Source: Fulvia fulva
Lineage: Eukaryota > Ascomycota > Dothideomycetes > Mycosphaerellales > Mycosphaerellaceae
Direction: 5' to 3'
Assembly: GCF_020509005.1 (NCBI RefSeq)
Contig: NC_063021.1
Location: forward strand, 3,658,001-3,722,000
Length of the DNA: 64,000 bases
Positions 42,533 to 53,377 of this stretch are shown here, piece by piece. The position numbers were made by a program, and so were the translations under genes. The notes beneath the pieces were generated by a model that searched no databases, had not been told where the DNA came from, and was given only the letters and a program-made list of their open reading frames with translations. Numbering within the stretch: the first letter of the stretch is position 1; every line of letters begins with the position of its first letter.

Positions 42533-44485
42533 ATGTTCTCGACATCCAACACGCGCAAACATAGCACGTTCCACACGGCGCATGCTTTATGTCAGCGACA
42601 GGGACCTCACGCGAGAGATGCCACTGTCCCAAGCCGGAGGTCTACCGTGACAATAGGACTTAACACCGGAAAATGTGCCACTGCGAGTTCCACGACGTTG
42701 TTCAAGACCAATATAGGTGGACAAAATTCTTTGTATACGCCGTTACCTGCATCACCGCCCCATATCCGTGTAATCGAGCTCCTACCAGGTCACGGGCCTC
42801 TTCGCTATCGCCTCCAGACAGTCCTGCTTCAAGAAAGCAACTACGAGACTGTGTCATACCGCTGGACCACAGCTTGCCTAGATGATCCCGTCATCAATGT
42901 AAATGACCAAGAAATTACGATTCGTCAAAGCCTAGCCGCTGCGTTGACCAGGCTGCGTCGCCCTGAAGCAGTCCGGGTGCTATGGGTTGATGCGCTGTGC
43001 ATCAACCAGAACAGCAATGCCGAGAAAAGTGATCAAGTCAGCAAAATGCGAGAAATTTACTCGTCGGGCTCGCACAATAACATTTGGCTTGGGGCACATG
43101 ATGCATCTACTGCTCGCGCAGTCGAGTTCGTCAAGGACATCACATCAGAAGCGCGCCGTACTTCTTTCGACATCCGAACAGTCACCTCTGGCATCATGCT
43201 CAGCCCAGAGTCGCCTTTCTACCTGTTCCTCGCCCTTTGCGCCAGACCATAGTTCCACAGGGGCTGGGTGGTGCAAGAGGCGACTGTGGCCAAAGAGTCG
43301 TCTATCTACTGCGGCGACTACGTCGTCCCTTGGGTCAACTTTAGCATAGCCATCGATACGATTGCGCCCGCCCTGGGTATGGTGTACGACACGCTGGGCA
43401 ATCAGAAGATGGCGTACATCGAGGGCAACGACGATCTTGCCTGCGTTCTGGCTCGTAACATCTCTTGCAACGTTACAGACGCACGAGATCGTGTTTACTC
43501 GGTGCTTGGCTTAGTGAGCAGAGCAAAGCGCTACGGCATGGAACCAGACTACAGTTTGGATGTCGAGGAAGTGCTTATCCAAGCAACGTACCGCTGCATC
43601 AAGTGGCGAGGAAACCTGGACATTCTTAGCGTCGTCGCAACAGATACTAACACTGACACCGATCGTCCTTCCTGGGTTCTCGGGAGTGCCTTCTCTTGGC
43701 AAGACCATACAATGCCTTTTGAAGCGTTCGTATGGCGCGCGCAGCTGCTGAGCCGCACGATAGGACCCAGCTTCTGCTGCTCTGCTACTAGTGTATCTGA
43801 CTGCAGACTGGACACGCTCAACCATGGCCTCAAGCTTGTGGGATATAAATTTGCTGGAGTGCATCGCGTTTCTGTGGAATACTCTCCTAGCCAGGTCCGC
43901 GCAGTCAGGTTCGGCCTCTTTTTCGACCTCTTGCAAGGTATGCACCCTTGGCTCGACTGGCGACGGCTAGCTGATGTGGATGGCAATCGCATTGACCCTT
44001 GGACTCACGAGCCAATGCTTTCGGTCTTCTGGCAAACAATTTCGGGTGGTGTGCTGTACGAAAATTACTTCGAATCCAAGAGACTCTTCCACAGCTTCGA
44101 GAATACTTACCTGGCCATGCGCCATATCCCGTCCTGCTTATGGAGTTGTCAGATCCTGATGGCTATCGTGCTGGCATATTGCTTCGTTGTGGCGCGCCTC
44201 CGGATGGCGTTTGGCAGGAAAGACGTAGCACTATACTTTGAGCAAACCGCAACGACGGTCAATCGCAGATCATTCGTAACAGTCAACGGAGCATATGGCA
44301 TGGGCCCCAAGGCAATGCAGGCCAGCGACTACGTCTTCATCTTGAAAGGAGGCAAGGTACCTATGATACTGCGGCCTTCTAACACTGAAGGCTGGTGGAC
44401 GTTGGTTGGCGAGGGCTATGTGCATGGTATTATGCATAGAGAAGCGTATCAAGAAGAGCTGTGCATTCCGGTCACTATTGTCTAA
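42533..44485 (+). pseudogene. HET-domain (heterokaryon-incompatibility) protein gene with a single TAG
   Basis: A 650-codon frame from ATG 42533 to TAA 44485, interrupted only by TAG at 43250-43252 where the domain has Trp (RP-stop-FHRGWVVQE; family RPWF.R.WV.QE). HET-domain blocks: IRVIELLPG, YETVSYRW, IRQSLAAALTRLRRP, RVLWVDALCINQN, KMREIYSSGSHNNIWLG. A long, helical C-terminal part follows (ARDRVYSVLGLV, DYSLDVEEVLIQAT, YGMGPKAMQASDYVFIL). HET proteins trigger cell death after fusion of genetically different hyphae or other non-self signals. The 410 codons after the stop show no further damage, so the lesion is recent, bypassed or edited. Confidence 0.85.
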
Positions 44486-44753
44486 CGAGGCTTCGGATAC
44501 AGTGCAGATAGATCACTACATGACATGCCGTGTCGTGTCTCAAACACCGGACAAAAGCACACCCTTCTGCTGACTTTACCTCGTCCACCTGTGATCTATC
44601 TGCAGCAATGCATGAAGTATGCCAAAGGTTATAACGGCTGATTTCCTCCAGGCTAACATCCAGCGATGTGATGTCTCGAGGTTCGAGAGATGAGCGCGCC
44701 GACTTGGTAATGCTTCTCGGATCGCGAGCGCCGATGCTAGAGATGCCGGGATT

Positions 44754-45605
44754 ATGAACGCTGTCCTTCCAGCGGTTCTATCTAAGCGTCTATTAGGACA
44801 TCTTGCAGACCTCAGCAAGACCACGAACCTGAAACAGGCGCTGGACGCGTTACAGCGTGCTATCCATTACCGTACACAGGTTGGAAGTCGGATGCAACTA
44901 GGCTTGAAGGCCGCTACAACAGCGCACCTCATGATCTGCGACGTCGAGACCGCTAGCAGAGAGCTGTACGAAGAGCAAGGTATGTTTAGCGATGCCTTCA
45001 ATCGCTATAAGAAGCAAAAGATGGACAGTACTGACGAGGTACTGGAGCTCAAGAGCTCTACCGGTTTCTCTAGCCTCTCGCCGCTTAGCAAGTCCTCGCA
45101 ACCTGTTCCCACGACTAGTAGGTCCGTAGCAGCGCGTGCGAGACGAAAATCAGGGCTGTCCTAGCGACTGGAGAAAACGACCAGTAGGAAGACAAAGAAA
45201 CCGCCGATGAGCGCTGCTTATGCTATATTAGATGATACATCGCCGGCAGCCTAGCATCCTGTAGAAATTCAGCAGCATTTAGGCCATACAGTGCTCAACC
45301 GAGGATCGGAAGACGATGTGGACAGGGAGCAGCTACGTCGACTGAACGAGTGCGGTAACTTGATGCATAATGCGGTAGCATGTGATAAGGATATGCCTTC
45401 GCTTGAAGCGGTCAACCTATATGAAAACTCCTTCTCCATGCAAGAAACTAATAAGGCCGTAGGCGATCAGCAGCAGGCGCCTAGCGCCCCCAGCTCGCGG
45501 TTCATCGATAATGAAGCTTGTGCTTCAAACAGCGCAAGGCCGATCCTGGGGATGTCAGAAGTGCCGCATTCACCAGCATCGATGTCCATTGCGCCGTTTC
45601 GATAG
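44754..45605 (+). pseudogene. Hypothetical protein frame with two TAG codons
   Basis: One reading frame from ATG 44754 (MNAVLPAVLSKRLLGHLADL) to TAG at about 45603, 283 codons, interrupted by TAG at 45162-45164 and at about 45252. The N-terminal third is helical (LKQALDALQRAIHYRTQ, ELYEEQGMFSDAFNRYKKQK). The rest is Ser-rich and polar. No family recognised. The upstream 44486-44753 is intergenic. It may be the N-terminal part of a repeated-element ORF or a lineage-specific gene; both stops fit CAG to TAG. Confidence 0.4.
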
Positions 45606-45783
45606 CGTCAACGTAGCAGATATAAGGCAAGCTACGGAGTATCGGGAACAATATCGTGGTTGGCGCACAGTTGACGTTGACAAGTGTCGTAGTGTCAAGG
45701 TCACCTCTGAGATCAATGCCGGCGCCCGCGGTTACGGGAGAGAGAGCTAAGTTACAACAGCTACGGGAGCTCTAGGTTTGCTT

Positions 45784-47442
45784 CTAAATACCGCCGGTTG
45801 GTACTGTAGTGCTATCCTGGTTGCTTTGCTCTCGGTCAAGCAGTCTCTCCAACAAAGCAGTCTGCCTGCGGCTGTCCTCCTTCTGCTACTCCATCTGCCT
45901 GCGGCTGTCCTCCTTCTGCTGCTCCATCTGCCTGCGGCTATCATCCTTCTGCTTCTCCATTTGCTTTTGCTGTTGGTTTATCTGATCCTTGTACATTTGT
46001 TCCATCTTCGACATCTGCTGTTTCATCAAAGTCAACTCGCCTTGGCTCCCGCGACTTTTGGCTCGTCGAAGTGGTGGCCTGGACGTTATGTCCCTCTTTT
46101 GCGAAGACTGTTCGCTTGCCTGTGTCTCTCCTTCCCCAACGCTAGCCTCTGAGATCATGGAAGAGTGTCGTGGGTCTGGTAGACGCGCGACAGCTTCTTG
46201 GATTCTCCGCAGATGCTGGGGATAGAAAGTGCGGTAAACAGCACGGGTGAAGTTGGTACCGGTGTTTCTGTCGCGACCACCGTGACCGTCTAGGCTGTAG
46301 TCGTGGACATAATATCGGTGAAACGTGATACAACCATCCCTTATGAGAGGGAAGTGACCGTAGATCTTGACCCTCTCATTATCGTGCGAGATGCTAAACA
46401 CAAGGATTTGACCGCTAAGCCTTTGCGCATGGAATTCGCCGGTAACACGGCAGAGCTGGATGATCGCATTCACGGCGATGCTGGCACTGTGGACATTCTG
46501 TCGGTCCGCGTCATTGATGTTCTTCTTCCCGCACTTGGCCTCGCATAAGAGGAATGGGAAGTACATGGAATCCGTGAACTTAGTAGGGTTGTTGATGCTT
46601 GTGTAATTCTCCAGCTTGCTGCGCTCCTCTTCGCTGAATGTTGCCGATGACAGGCCATAGGCGTAGTCAGGTCGTAGCTGCGTGCCGCCAAGCAGACCGC
46701 ATCTTGTCCAGTCCCCGGATAATTCTTCCCGCACATTTTGCAAGGCAGCATCTCGATCGACCACGTACAACAACTCCGCTGACGGCACGATATGAGGTGT
46801 GAGGTCGCGGCGGATCCTTTCCTCGCCGCATTTGCTCGCTCGTTGGAACAGTCTGATATATGTCTCCTCAGAGCAAGAGTTGTAAGCTGGGGTAAGGTCG
46901 TGGACGTCTAATAAGGCCTGACACATCTCTTTGCTCTGTGTGGTCACTGAATCCTTCGTGGTCAGATCGTTAAACATTATACCATACCGTCGCAGCTCTT
47001 CCTCGTACGCAGCTGTATAGGCGGGGGGGACACTTCCATCTCTTGCACGGCTCGAGTAACTTGGTGTGCTGGACCGACGCCGTTTGTTTGCGCCATCAAT
47101 CTCTGATCCACTCATCTGACTGAAGCCCTTTAGCCACTGTCCAGTCCTAGCCCAAAACTCAATTGGGTCTTGCTCTGACACTCGTTGTGTTCGGCAGTTC
47201 GAATCCTGTCGCGACTTTCGTTGGAATTGTCCGGACTGACACTCAGCATTACGCTTTTCTGCTTCGCTAAAGACGAACGCGCCAGCAGTCCGCCTACGCT
47301 TTTTCCTAAGCTCGGGATCGATGCACTTGGAAGTAAGCGAATCTTGGGTTTCCGGTTGTGGCCCCCGAGCTTCTACGCGGTGTTCTGATTGCGCGACTAG
47401 TGTATCAATCTTCTCCGTACTGATCAGCTTAAGCGCACACAT
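45784..47442 (-). pseudogene. DUF7924-type protein (putative PD-(D/E)XK nuclease fold), late nonsense codon
   Basis: A frame from ATG 47442 (MCALKLIS) to TAG 45784-45786, 552 codons, with one TAG at 45886-45888. Residues 40-140 are basic and disordered. Residues about 160-420 match the ascomycete DUF7924 pattern: PIEFWARTGQWLKGF upstream, then RPDYAYGLSSATFSEEE, FPFLLCEAKCGK, DADRQNVHSASIAVNAIIQL, VKIYGHFPLI. The RPD...E-A-K arrangement fits a PD-(D/E)XK-like active site. The C-terminus is a coiled coil ending in three 11-residue repeats (MEQQKEDSRRQ type); the stop lies in the third. Truncation would cost only about 35 residues, so function may survive. The family is highly expanded and variable in fungi; biological role unknown. 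Confidence 0.7.
45862..45960 (-). repeat. In-frame 33-bp minisatellite, three units
   Basis: Units at 45862-45894, 45895-45927 and 45928-45960 encode M-E-x-Q-K-(E/D)-D-S-R-R-Q. The leftmost unit carries the TAG. Being a multiple of three, copy-number changes keep the frame. Confidence 0.9.
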
Positions 47443-48060
47443 AGGAATTCAGTAGCACTGTGATAATACCTGACGTGAAGACTTGCTCAAGGGCGGCGAT
47501 AGTAGCGAAGACTTCCGTTTGCGCGGGTTGTCTAGCATCCTTGTGCGATTCTGACCGATATATTCTATTCCCTGCCAGAGACGTCCCGGGGTCTCGAGTC
47601 AACAGCGCGTAGCACTGCTGACAGCTATGGTGTGGACAATGTTGTGGTTTGGTCGCCTTTGTTTGATAGACAAAGTGTTTCGAGACGCGCTGAGTGGTGA
47701 AAGTCGAGAGGAAACGTATGACGTAGCCGCCAGATCCGAGCATAATCTCGACCAATCGCTCGTGAGCCGAACGTGTTGCCGCGCGCTTTCCGCCACGAGG
47801 CGCGTAGGGAGTGGTTTCGACATACTCTTACCTCTCGGTTTGCTGCGATCACTCCTGGCACAAGCCAGAGGAGTACTTCAATATGTGGGACAAATCACCT
47901 ATGGTGTACGCCGCGATCGTCCTCAGTCCGATGCTAAAGATTGAGTGGTTTAAGGGTTGCTAGGACTCGAATGTCGGACTTTGTCCAACGCTGAGTCAAG
48001 AGTCGGCCTCGTTACGAACTAGTTCTAGTAAACCAGACTGAAACAGCGAGATTTGAAAAA
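47443..48060. other. Intergenic, no gene seen
   Basis: Overlapping minus-strand frames at 47429-47861 without family resemblance. Around 47960-48010 a segment (GTTGGACAAAGTCCG on the complement) resembles 39850-39885 inverted, so it is probably the flank of the dispersed repeat. Confidence 0.4.
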
Positions 48061-48512
48061 CACGAAACCAGCGAGATACCCATTTTTTGGAATTCAGTCG
48101 TATCACGGTGCAAAACACGTCTGCCCGCGGCCGCGACGACCTCTGCAGGCCGCTGCGCGACCCTCTGCGTTCGCGTGGGCTCTATAGAGTCCACCGTCGC
48201 GGTCGCGGTAGGCACGGTCGACGAAATACCACGAGCACGCTTTTAACACGAACACGACGCGTCAACATAAGTCAGTGATGACGGCAACAGTGCCAAGTCG
48301 ATCTTCAGCAACACGGACGCGACGACGACGACCGAGCCTAGATACCTCACGATACATAGTCACGATACAGCAGCCGATGGGTGTCCTGCCAGCCTATCAA
48401 ACCCCTAACGACATTTGCGACGTCCCGTATCGACGAGCCCTCGAACAGAACCGCACCATCTCCCTCGCGAGCTCAACACTAGAGACTAGGCAGGCTGTGA
48501 CTAGTGCCACAC
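48061..48512 (+). repeat. Dispersed repeat, copy B (with conserved reading frame)
   Basis: Aligns with 39927-40372. Frame peptides HEHAFNTNTTRQH, QQPMGVLPAYQTP and RRALEQN correspond to copy A. Beyond 48512 the copies diverge, but the frame here stays open to about 48560 (TLKISEVSHHVEQMF), then TAG. Confidence 0.75.
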
Positions 48513-49416
48513 TAAAAATCAGCGAGGTGAGCCATCACGTGGAGCAGATGTTCGCCCAGTAGGCCAGGAGTACGACGAGCTTCACGAAGCTAGCTATATA
48601 CACATCGGTAGAGTAAGCTGCGATCGCCGTGAGAGAGCCAGAGCGGTGAGACGGGCGCCGGTGCGCAAGGACGCTCGATTGAGGATACACTATGGCACCA
48701 TCGCGCTGGGCGACTAGGTGGTAGAGGGTGGGAGGACGCGAGACCGCGTCGCGCGTGATACAGGGATTCTGTGCTTCAGATAGAGGCGGCCGGCCGGCCT
48801 GTTAGACACGTTTTCGTGAGTGGTGGTTTTAGGGTGTGCGACTACGCCGACCCACACAAAAATAAGCGGTGTCGACTACTGCGTACAGTAGATCTGATCT
48901 CTCGTGAGTAACGTCTGTCCACGTGTGCCGAGACGCACGGTGTGCCGAGACACTTATCTCCGGATTCAGATAAATCTCGACATACTACTATGCTCGCTTT
49001 CTCGAGTGGATCAATTCCTTCCCAGACCACAGACGCACGTTCTGACTTGTAGTAAAAGTATATAAGCCTAAGATGGTGCAGGAATATCACGAAGGCTGAG
49101 TACGACGCCCAAATCACTTACTTACGAGGCTGCTTTCTCTATGCACCCAAGTCATTTAAGCACAAGCCAGAGACGCTCCGTAGCGTAGATGCCGCTCCAT
49201 TGGTAGAAGTACAAATCTTCGGCGTCGCCGCATCATATTATGAAGATGCAGTGCTACGGAGTTATTTCTTATAGATGTCCATACTCGGCTGCGTAATTCG
49301 TGGGACATCTGATCACAATGGCTTTGCATAAGCTAAGCATAGTATAGAGTTATCGGCTAACGTCTACTAGGCTTAGCTTGCTACACGGATGAGAGACCAA
49401 TATAACTTAGATCATA
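48513..49416. other. Unassigned stretch left of the second pogo element
   Basis: No recognisable gene. The 48842-49117 minus frame looks spurious. TG/CA content is lower and TA higher toward 49300-49416. Confidence 0.4.
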
Positions 49417-49450
49417 CTCGTGTTGCTATTGTAATGATCCACTATCGTCT

Positions 49451-49510
49451 GTCACGCCCGTAGGGCGTGTTGGCCGGCTTAACGCAAATCACGTGTTCAA
49501 CACAAACCTC
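49451..49510. repeat. Left inner terminal inverted repeat of pogo element 2
   Basis: GTCACGCCCGTAGGGCGTGT ... CACAAACCTC, inverse complement of 51248-51305. Confidence 0.85.
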
Positions 49511-51247
49511 ATTTGATTAGTTCAACTACATCGTGTATCTGCTGCTGTATAGACATCCAATAGACTATCACATTCTTAAATGAGGTAGCCATACCCCTAT
49601 GCTCATACCTTGGCCGCTATAAGCGACGAATAGTCGCCAGCCTGTGCTTGTAATCGGCCTCAGTAGCAATACGAGTCTTGCGTTGCAACAGGGCTAGTTC
49701 ATCCTCTTTACGTTGTGCCACTGCACTACGTGCCTCACATGCCTTCATAACACCTCCAAGTTGTAGCCTACGCCTCTTGTCTGCCTTGCGAGCATTGCGT
49801 TGTCTGTGGACTGCGTTGTAACCATCCAATTCTTAGACTGCTTGCGTATGGGCCATAGACTGGATCTAAGCTCCCTTCAGCAGTGGGAGCAACTACTGGC
49901 GTAGATGGTCATCCATAGGCTGGGCCAGTATTGCGTCACACTGTCTCTTTAAGCCCCTTACGGTTGTAGGAGTCGTACGCTCTGCTGGATGGATTACTAG
50001 TGGTGTTTTGGGTCGTGAAGCACGTTCAACCTAGGCACGAATAGGGCCTAACACCACTTCTAGATTATATGGCCAGATACCAGTCTTCTTGAAGGCTGAT
50101 AAGATGGTACTACGCTTCATAGCAAGCGCTCCGAATGTCTCAAAGTCTGCTAAGAAAGCGAGCCGGTCATAATCCTTAATACTAAAGCGAGCAGCCTAGT
50201 CTACGGCTTCCCCGTGATAGTGCTTATAGGGTTGAAATACGACCACATCCAGAGGTTGTAACACGGCCGTTGCATGTGAAGGAAGCCCAAACGGAATGAT
50301 CAGGTTGTTGTCGCAGTAATTAATGAATTCCTTCGTGCAGTGTGATCCGTGGTTATCTATTATAAGGAGCCTTCGAGAGCCTGTCATGGTACGCCTTGAG
50401 AACTCATTAAAGTGCTCAACCCAGCACAACGCAAGCTGGTCGTTAGTGTAGCCGGACTCTAACACTCCTACGAGGGTGTCATCGTGCAGGTATTTGTACC
50501 AGCTGCCCATATGACGCTTGCTAGTCAGTACTAGCATAGGAGGGATCTTTTCCCCTCCTGCTGAGATGGCCTCTATCACTGTGAGGCTCTCTCTGTTAGT
50601 ACTGTTTAGTAGGCGTGCTTCGCGATTGGGACACTCAGTAAGGACATATTTAGCCTTGGCTATGCCCACTCTGAAGCTAGACTCATCCATGTTCCATATA
50701 TCAGAGGGTTGTATGCCATGCTCTTCACAGATCGCGTGGTACTTCTCGTACCACGATGTTAGATCACCTAGCTCTTCTGCCACTGCTCTTGAAAGCTCTT
50801 GAGGCTTCTGTCGACGCTTGAACCATGTGGGATTCCTGTCTCTCCATCTCTCAGCCCAGTGCGCGCTAACCTGAGGTGGTGGAGTGTTAGGATCGGTATG
50901 GCATTGCTTAAGGATCGAATTTGCTGCGAGTGCGACCATGCGCAGCCGTGGAGACATGCTACACGCGTCCAATCGACGTAGATACTGCACCAACACCTCC
51001 TCCTACTTGTCTGTCAACTTCCGGTTGGTAGGGTCGCGTGTGGACTTGCTGGCGCGTCCATGGATGCGTGCGTAGAGGCGTGGATAAGGGACGTCGAATA
51101 ACTAGCAAACGTGGGTGAGGGGAGCTCCATGTGGCAGCCCATGGTGATATTCGATAGCCTCCGCAATGCGGTCCTTAATAGCATGGTAATCGGACGACAT
51201 GTTGTGATGCTATAGTGATAATAAGATGAATAGAGACTACGCGTAAA

Positions 51248-51305
51248 GAGGTTTGTGTTGAACACGTGATTTGCGTTGAGCCGGCCAACACGCCTACGGC
51301 GTGAC
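51248..51305. repeat. Right inner terminal inverted repeat of pogo element 2
   Basis: GAGGTTTGTGTTGAACACGT ... CGCCTACGGCGTGAC, matching the left arm; it lies upstream of the transposase start and would include its promoter. Confidence 0.85.
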
Positions 51306-51381
51306 TATGGATCATTGCTTGCAACACGAGTACCGACCGGATCAACAAGCTTGCCTTATACCCAATATATCTCTAGGTCTT

Positions 51382-51663
51382 TCAACAACGATGACGACCC
51401 CCTTTTAGTGCTGGAGTAACACAGTGTATTTTGGTCCGACAGCTCTGGCCGTTCTGTTTCGGGCAAAGATCGCATGTGAAATACCCACTGTGAGAATCAA
51501 TGCCATTTACGAGACATCGACCAGTGTTCCCGAAAAAGCATTCGCAACCATCATATTCCGCGCATCTCTTCTCCCCACCGTCCGAAAGGCCATCGCACGT
51601 TTTCGGGTCGAAAGTTGAGACGGCGATCGATGGTAAGAGTAGGATTGCGATGACGCGGAGCAT
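51382..51663 (-). CDS. Small secreted cysteine-rich protein (effector-like candidate)
   Basis: From ATG 51663 (MLRVIAILLLPSIAVS) a 93-residue protein; an upstream in-frame Met at 51681 would give 99. The N-terminus is a signal peptide, cleaved near SIAVS-TF. The mature part has ten Cys (KTC, KRC, DGCEC, GRC, FTC, LC, SC, HC and the C-terminal RC), five possible disulfides, and no basic linker. It is intact although bordered by a pogo element 50 bp away and TA-rich RIP-type DNA on the other side. No known fold recognised; toxin, inhibitor or host-interaction roles are all open. There is no intron in the coding part. Confidence 0.6.
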   Translation of the reverse strand: MLRVIAILLLPSIAVSTFDPKTCDGLSDGGEKRCAEYDGCECFFGNTGRCLVNGIDSHSGYFTCDLCPKQNGQSCRTKIHCVTPALKGGRHRC

Positions 51664-51699
51664 TGCTAAACACATTAGCAAAAGACACGTATGCGAATA

Positions 51700-53372
51700 G
51701 TAACATCGAGTAGACCTTACTAATACAGTCTTGATAGTTAATGATCTCTAGAAATGTAGATAGCGTGGCGTTGTAACGGCTAAATAGCTACACTGTGTTA
51801 ATGTACAACTAAATTGTAGTTGTAGAAGGAGACGTACCGTATCGTATAAACGCGTGTATGGTTAAGAAGGAGATTTAGATCTTGGACTTTCTGTACTTAT
51901 ATGTAAGCGGAGTAGGATGAGGGTATGGCATATGTTGTGCGTTGTTATTATTAGGGGATCGGTAGGGGGAGCAGATGTTGGTATGAGATGTGCGGTACGG
52001 CAGTTAGAATGCTGGTAGCGGTTAAAAAATCTTAGAAACCTTAATACGAGGGAGAGACAACAGTCAAGTTAGCACGCATCGGACAGAGAAAGAGGCCCAC
52101 CTCCACGGCCGGCTGCTTCCGCTGTCGATGCTGCTGAGCGCGTTCTCACCCATTACAAGGCTTTACCCAACAACGAGACAATAACGAAACGTTCAGACCC
52201 TTCACATCGAGGCCGAGGGCCGATTCGAGAAACAGCAATAAAACTCGTGTTGTGCGTCTAAAATCGTCTGAATACTGCCGTATGCTGACGGGTCTGAGAA
52301 GTGCGGATGGGCGCGTTTCTGTGTCCGATGCGTAGTTAGCAGAAGTGGTCTGACATACATTGAAGCACGGACGGGCCGCCGCCTAGCCGCTCTGTATTAG
52401 ACTGCGAACCCTTGCTGCCCGAGACTTTCTGCGCACATTCGCTCTAGGAGCGAAACACTTCTAATATACATACGCTTACTGTCAACACTTTCGTTATAAT
52501 ATCTAGACATTGTACGCTTCTTATAGAATAATCGCGCGCGAAGGTAGCATCTATCGAGCAATCTAGAGGATTGTAAATGCCTCGAATATATTACGAAAGT
52601 ATACTAATTATAGTTCTACTAAAGCGAGGCCGCTACAAGCGGCGTTTCGTTCCAGCGCGTTATAAGCTAGTTCTGTAATAATACTAGTATAGACCCGAAT
52701 AGTAGCTATCTATATTTAAATACGACTCTCTCTATAGAGACAACCTTAGCTTCTTCGCTTATAAAGAATATATCGAACTTACTACTTCTTAATTTAGGCT
52801 CAATACTTAGTACACACCTTCTAGTCTACAAATATATACCCTTATATATTAAGCTGAGTAATACAATAGGTTTAAAAGGAATTATATAGCGTAGTAGATA
52901 CTATAGATAAAATAAGTAGTAGTAGGAGACAAATACCTATAGTAGTTATTATTGTATTAGTTAAGGAAGAGTAGATAGATAAAGGTAAACTTTACTCCTC
53001 TTATAATTACGTAACTATATTATGTAATTATGTTATATATTACATCTTATTTAATATATAATATCTAGCTAGTTACTACTTCCTTAGGACTATACTTCTT
53101 AATATTATATTTGATAGACTAGTATAAGTAACTTATAGTTAGTAACTTAGTAGTAAGGTCGTAGTTCTTTAGTTAACTAGGTACTATCCTATATACTAAT
53201 TTATCTATTATAGTACGAGCCTAGCTAGATATATATAGGTAACGTCGCATTAGAAGTAAACTATAGAGAAACCTATAAAGTAGTACTACATTACTATCGC
53301 TATTAGCCTATTACTACTAGTATAAGAGGTATCGTTTCAAACTAGAGATACCTTACTTTTACTATATAGCGC
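51700..53372. other. TA-rich, RIP-type repeat relic without genes
   Basis: Especially 52480-53372: TpA abundant, CpA/TpG scarce, TAG/TAA stops in every frame, as left by repeated CpA-to-TpA mutation. 52030-52440 is less biased and looks like an insert of ordinary composition, also without a recognisable gene. Confidence 0.65.
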
Positions 53373-53377
53373 CTTCG

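Larger units (their letters stand above)
49417..51330 (-). mobile_element. Full-length pogo-type DNA transposon with few stop codons
   Basis: A 1914-bp element flanked by TA (49415-49416, 51331-51332). Ends are CTCGTGTTGC...GCAACACGAG. Inverted repeats extend about 90 bp inward with small indels; the inner 58-60 bp (49451-49510, 51248-51305) match closely. The transposase reads from ATG about 51200 (MSSDYHAIKDRIAEAIEYHH) to TAG 49617-49619. The central frame 50996-50196 has SDIWNMDESSFRVG, LLIIDNHGSHCTKEF and AVLQPLDVVVFQPYKHYH (DDE_1 triad), then FLADFETFG and a basic C-terminus. The frame is interrupted by about seven TAG (for example near 51105, 51003 and 50194). Less damaged than the element at 20295, but inactive as it stands. 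Confidence 0.87.

Noticed and set aside
47195..47220. GTTCGAATCC, resembling a tRNA B box
   Set aside because: Lies in the DUF7924 coding region; no A box at proper distance and no cloverleaf.
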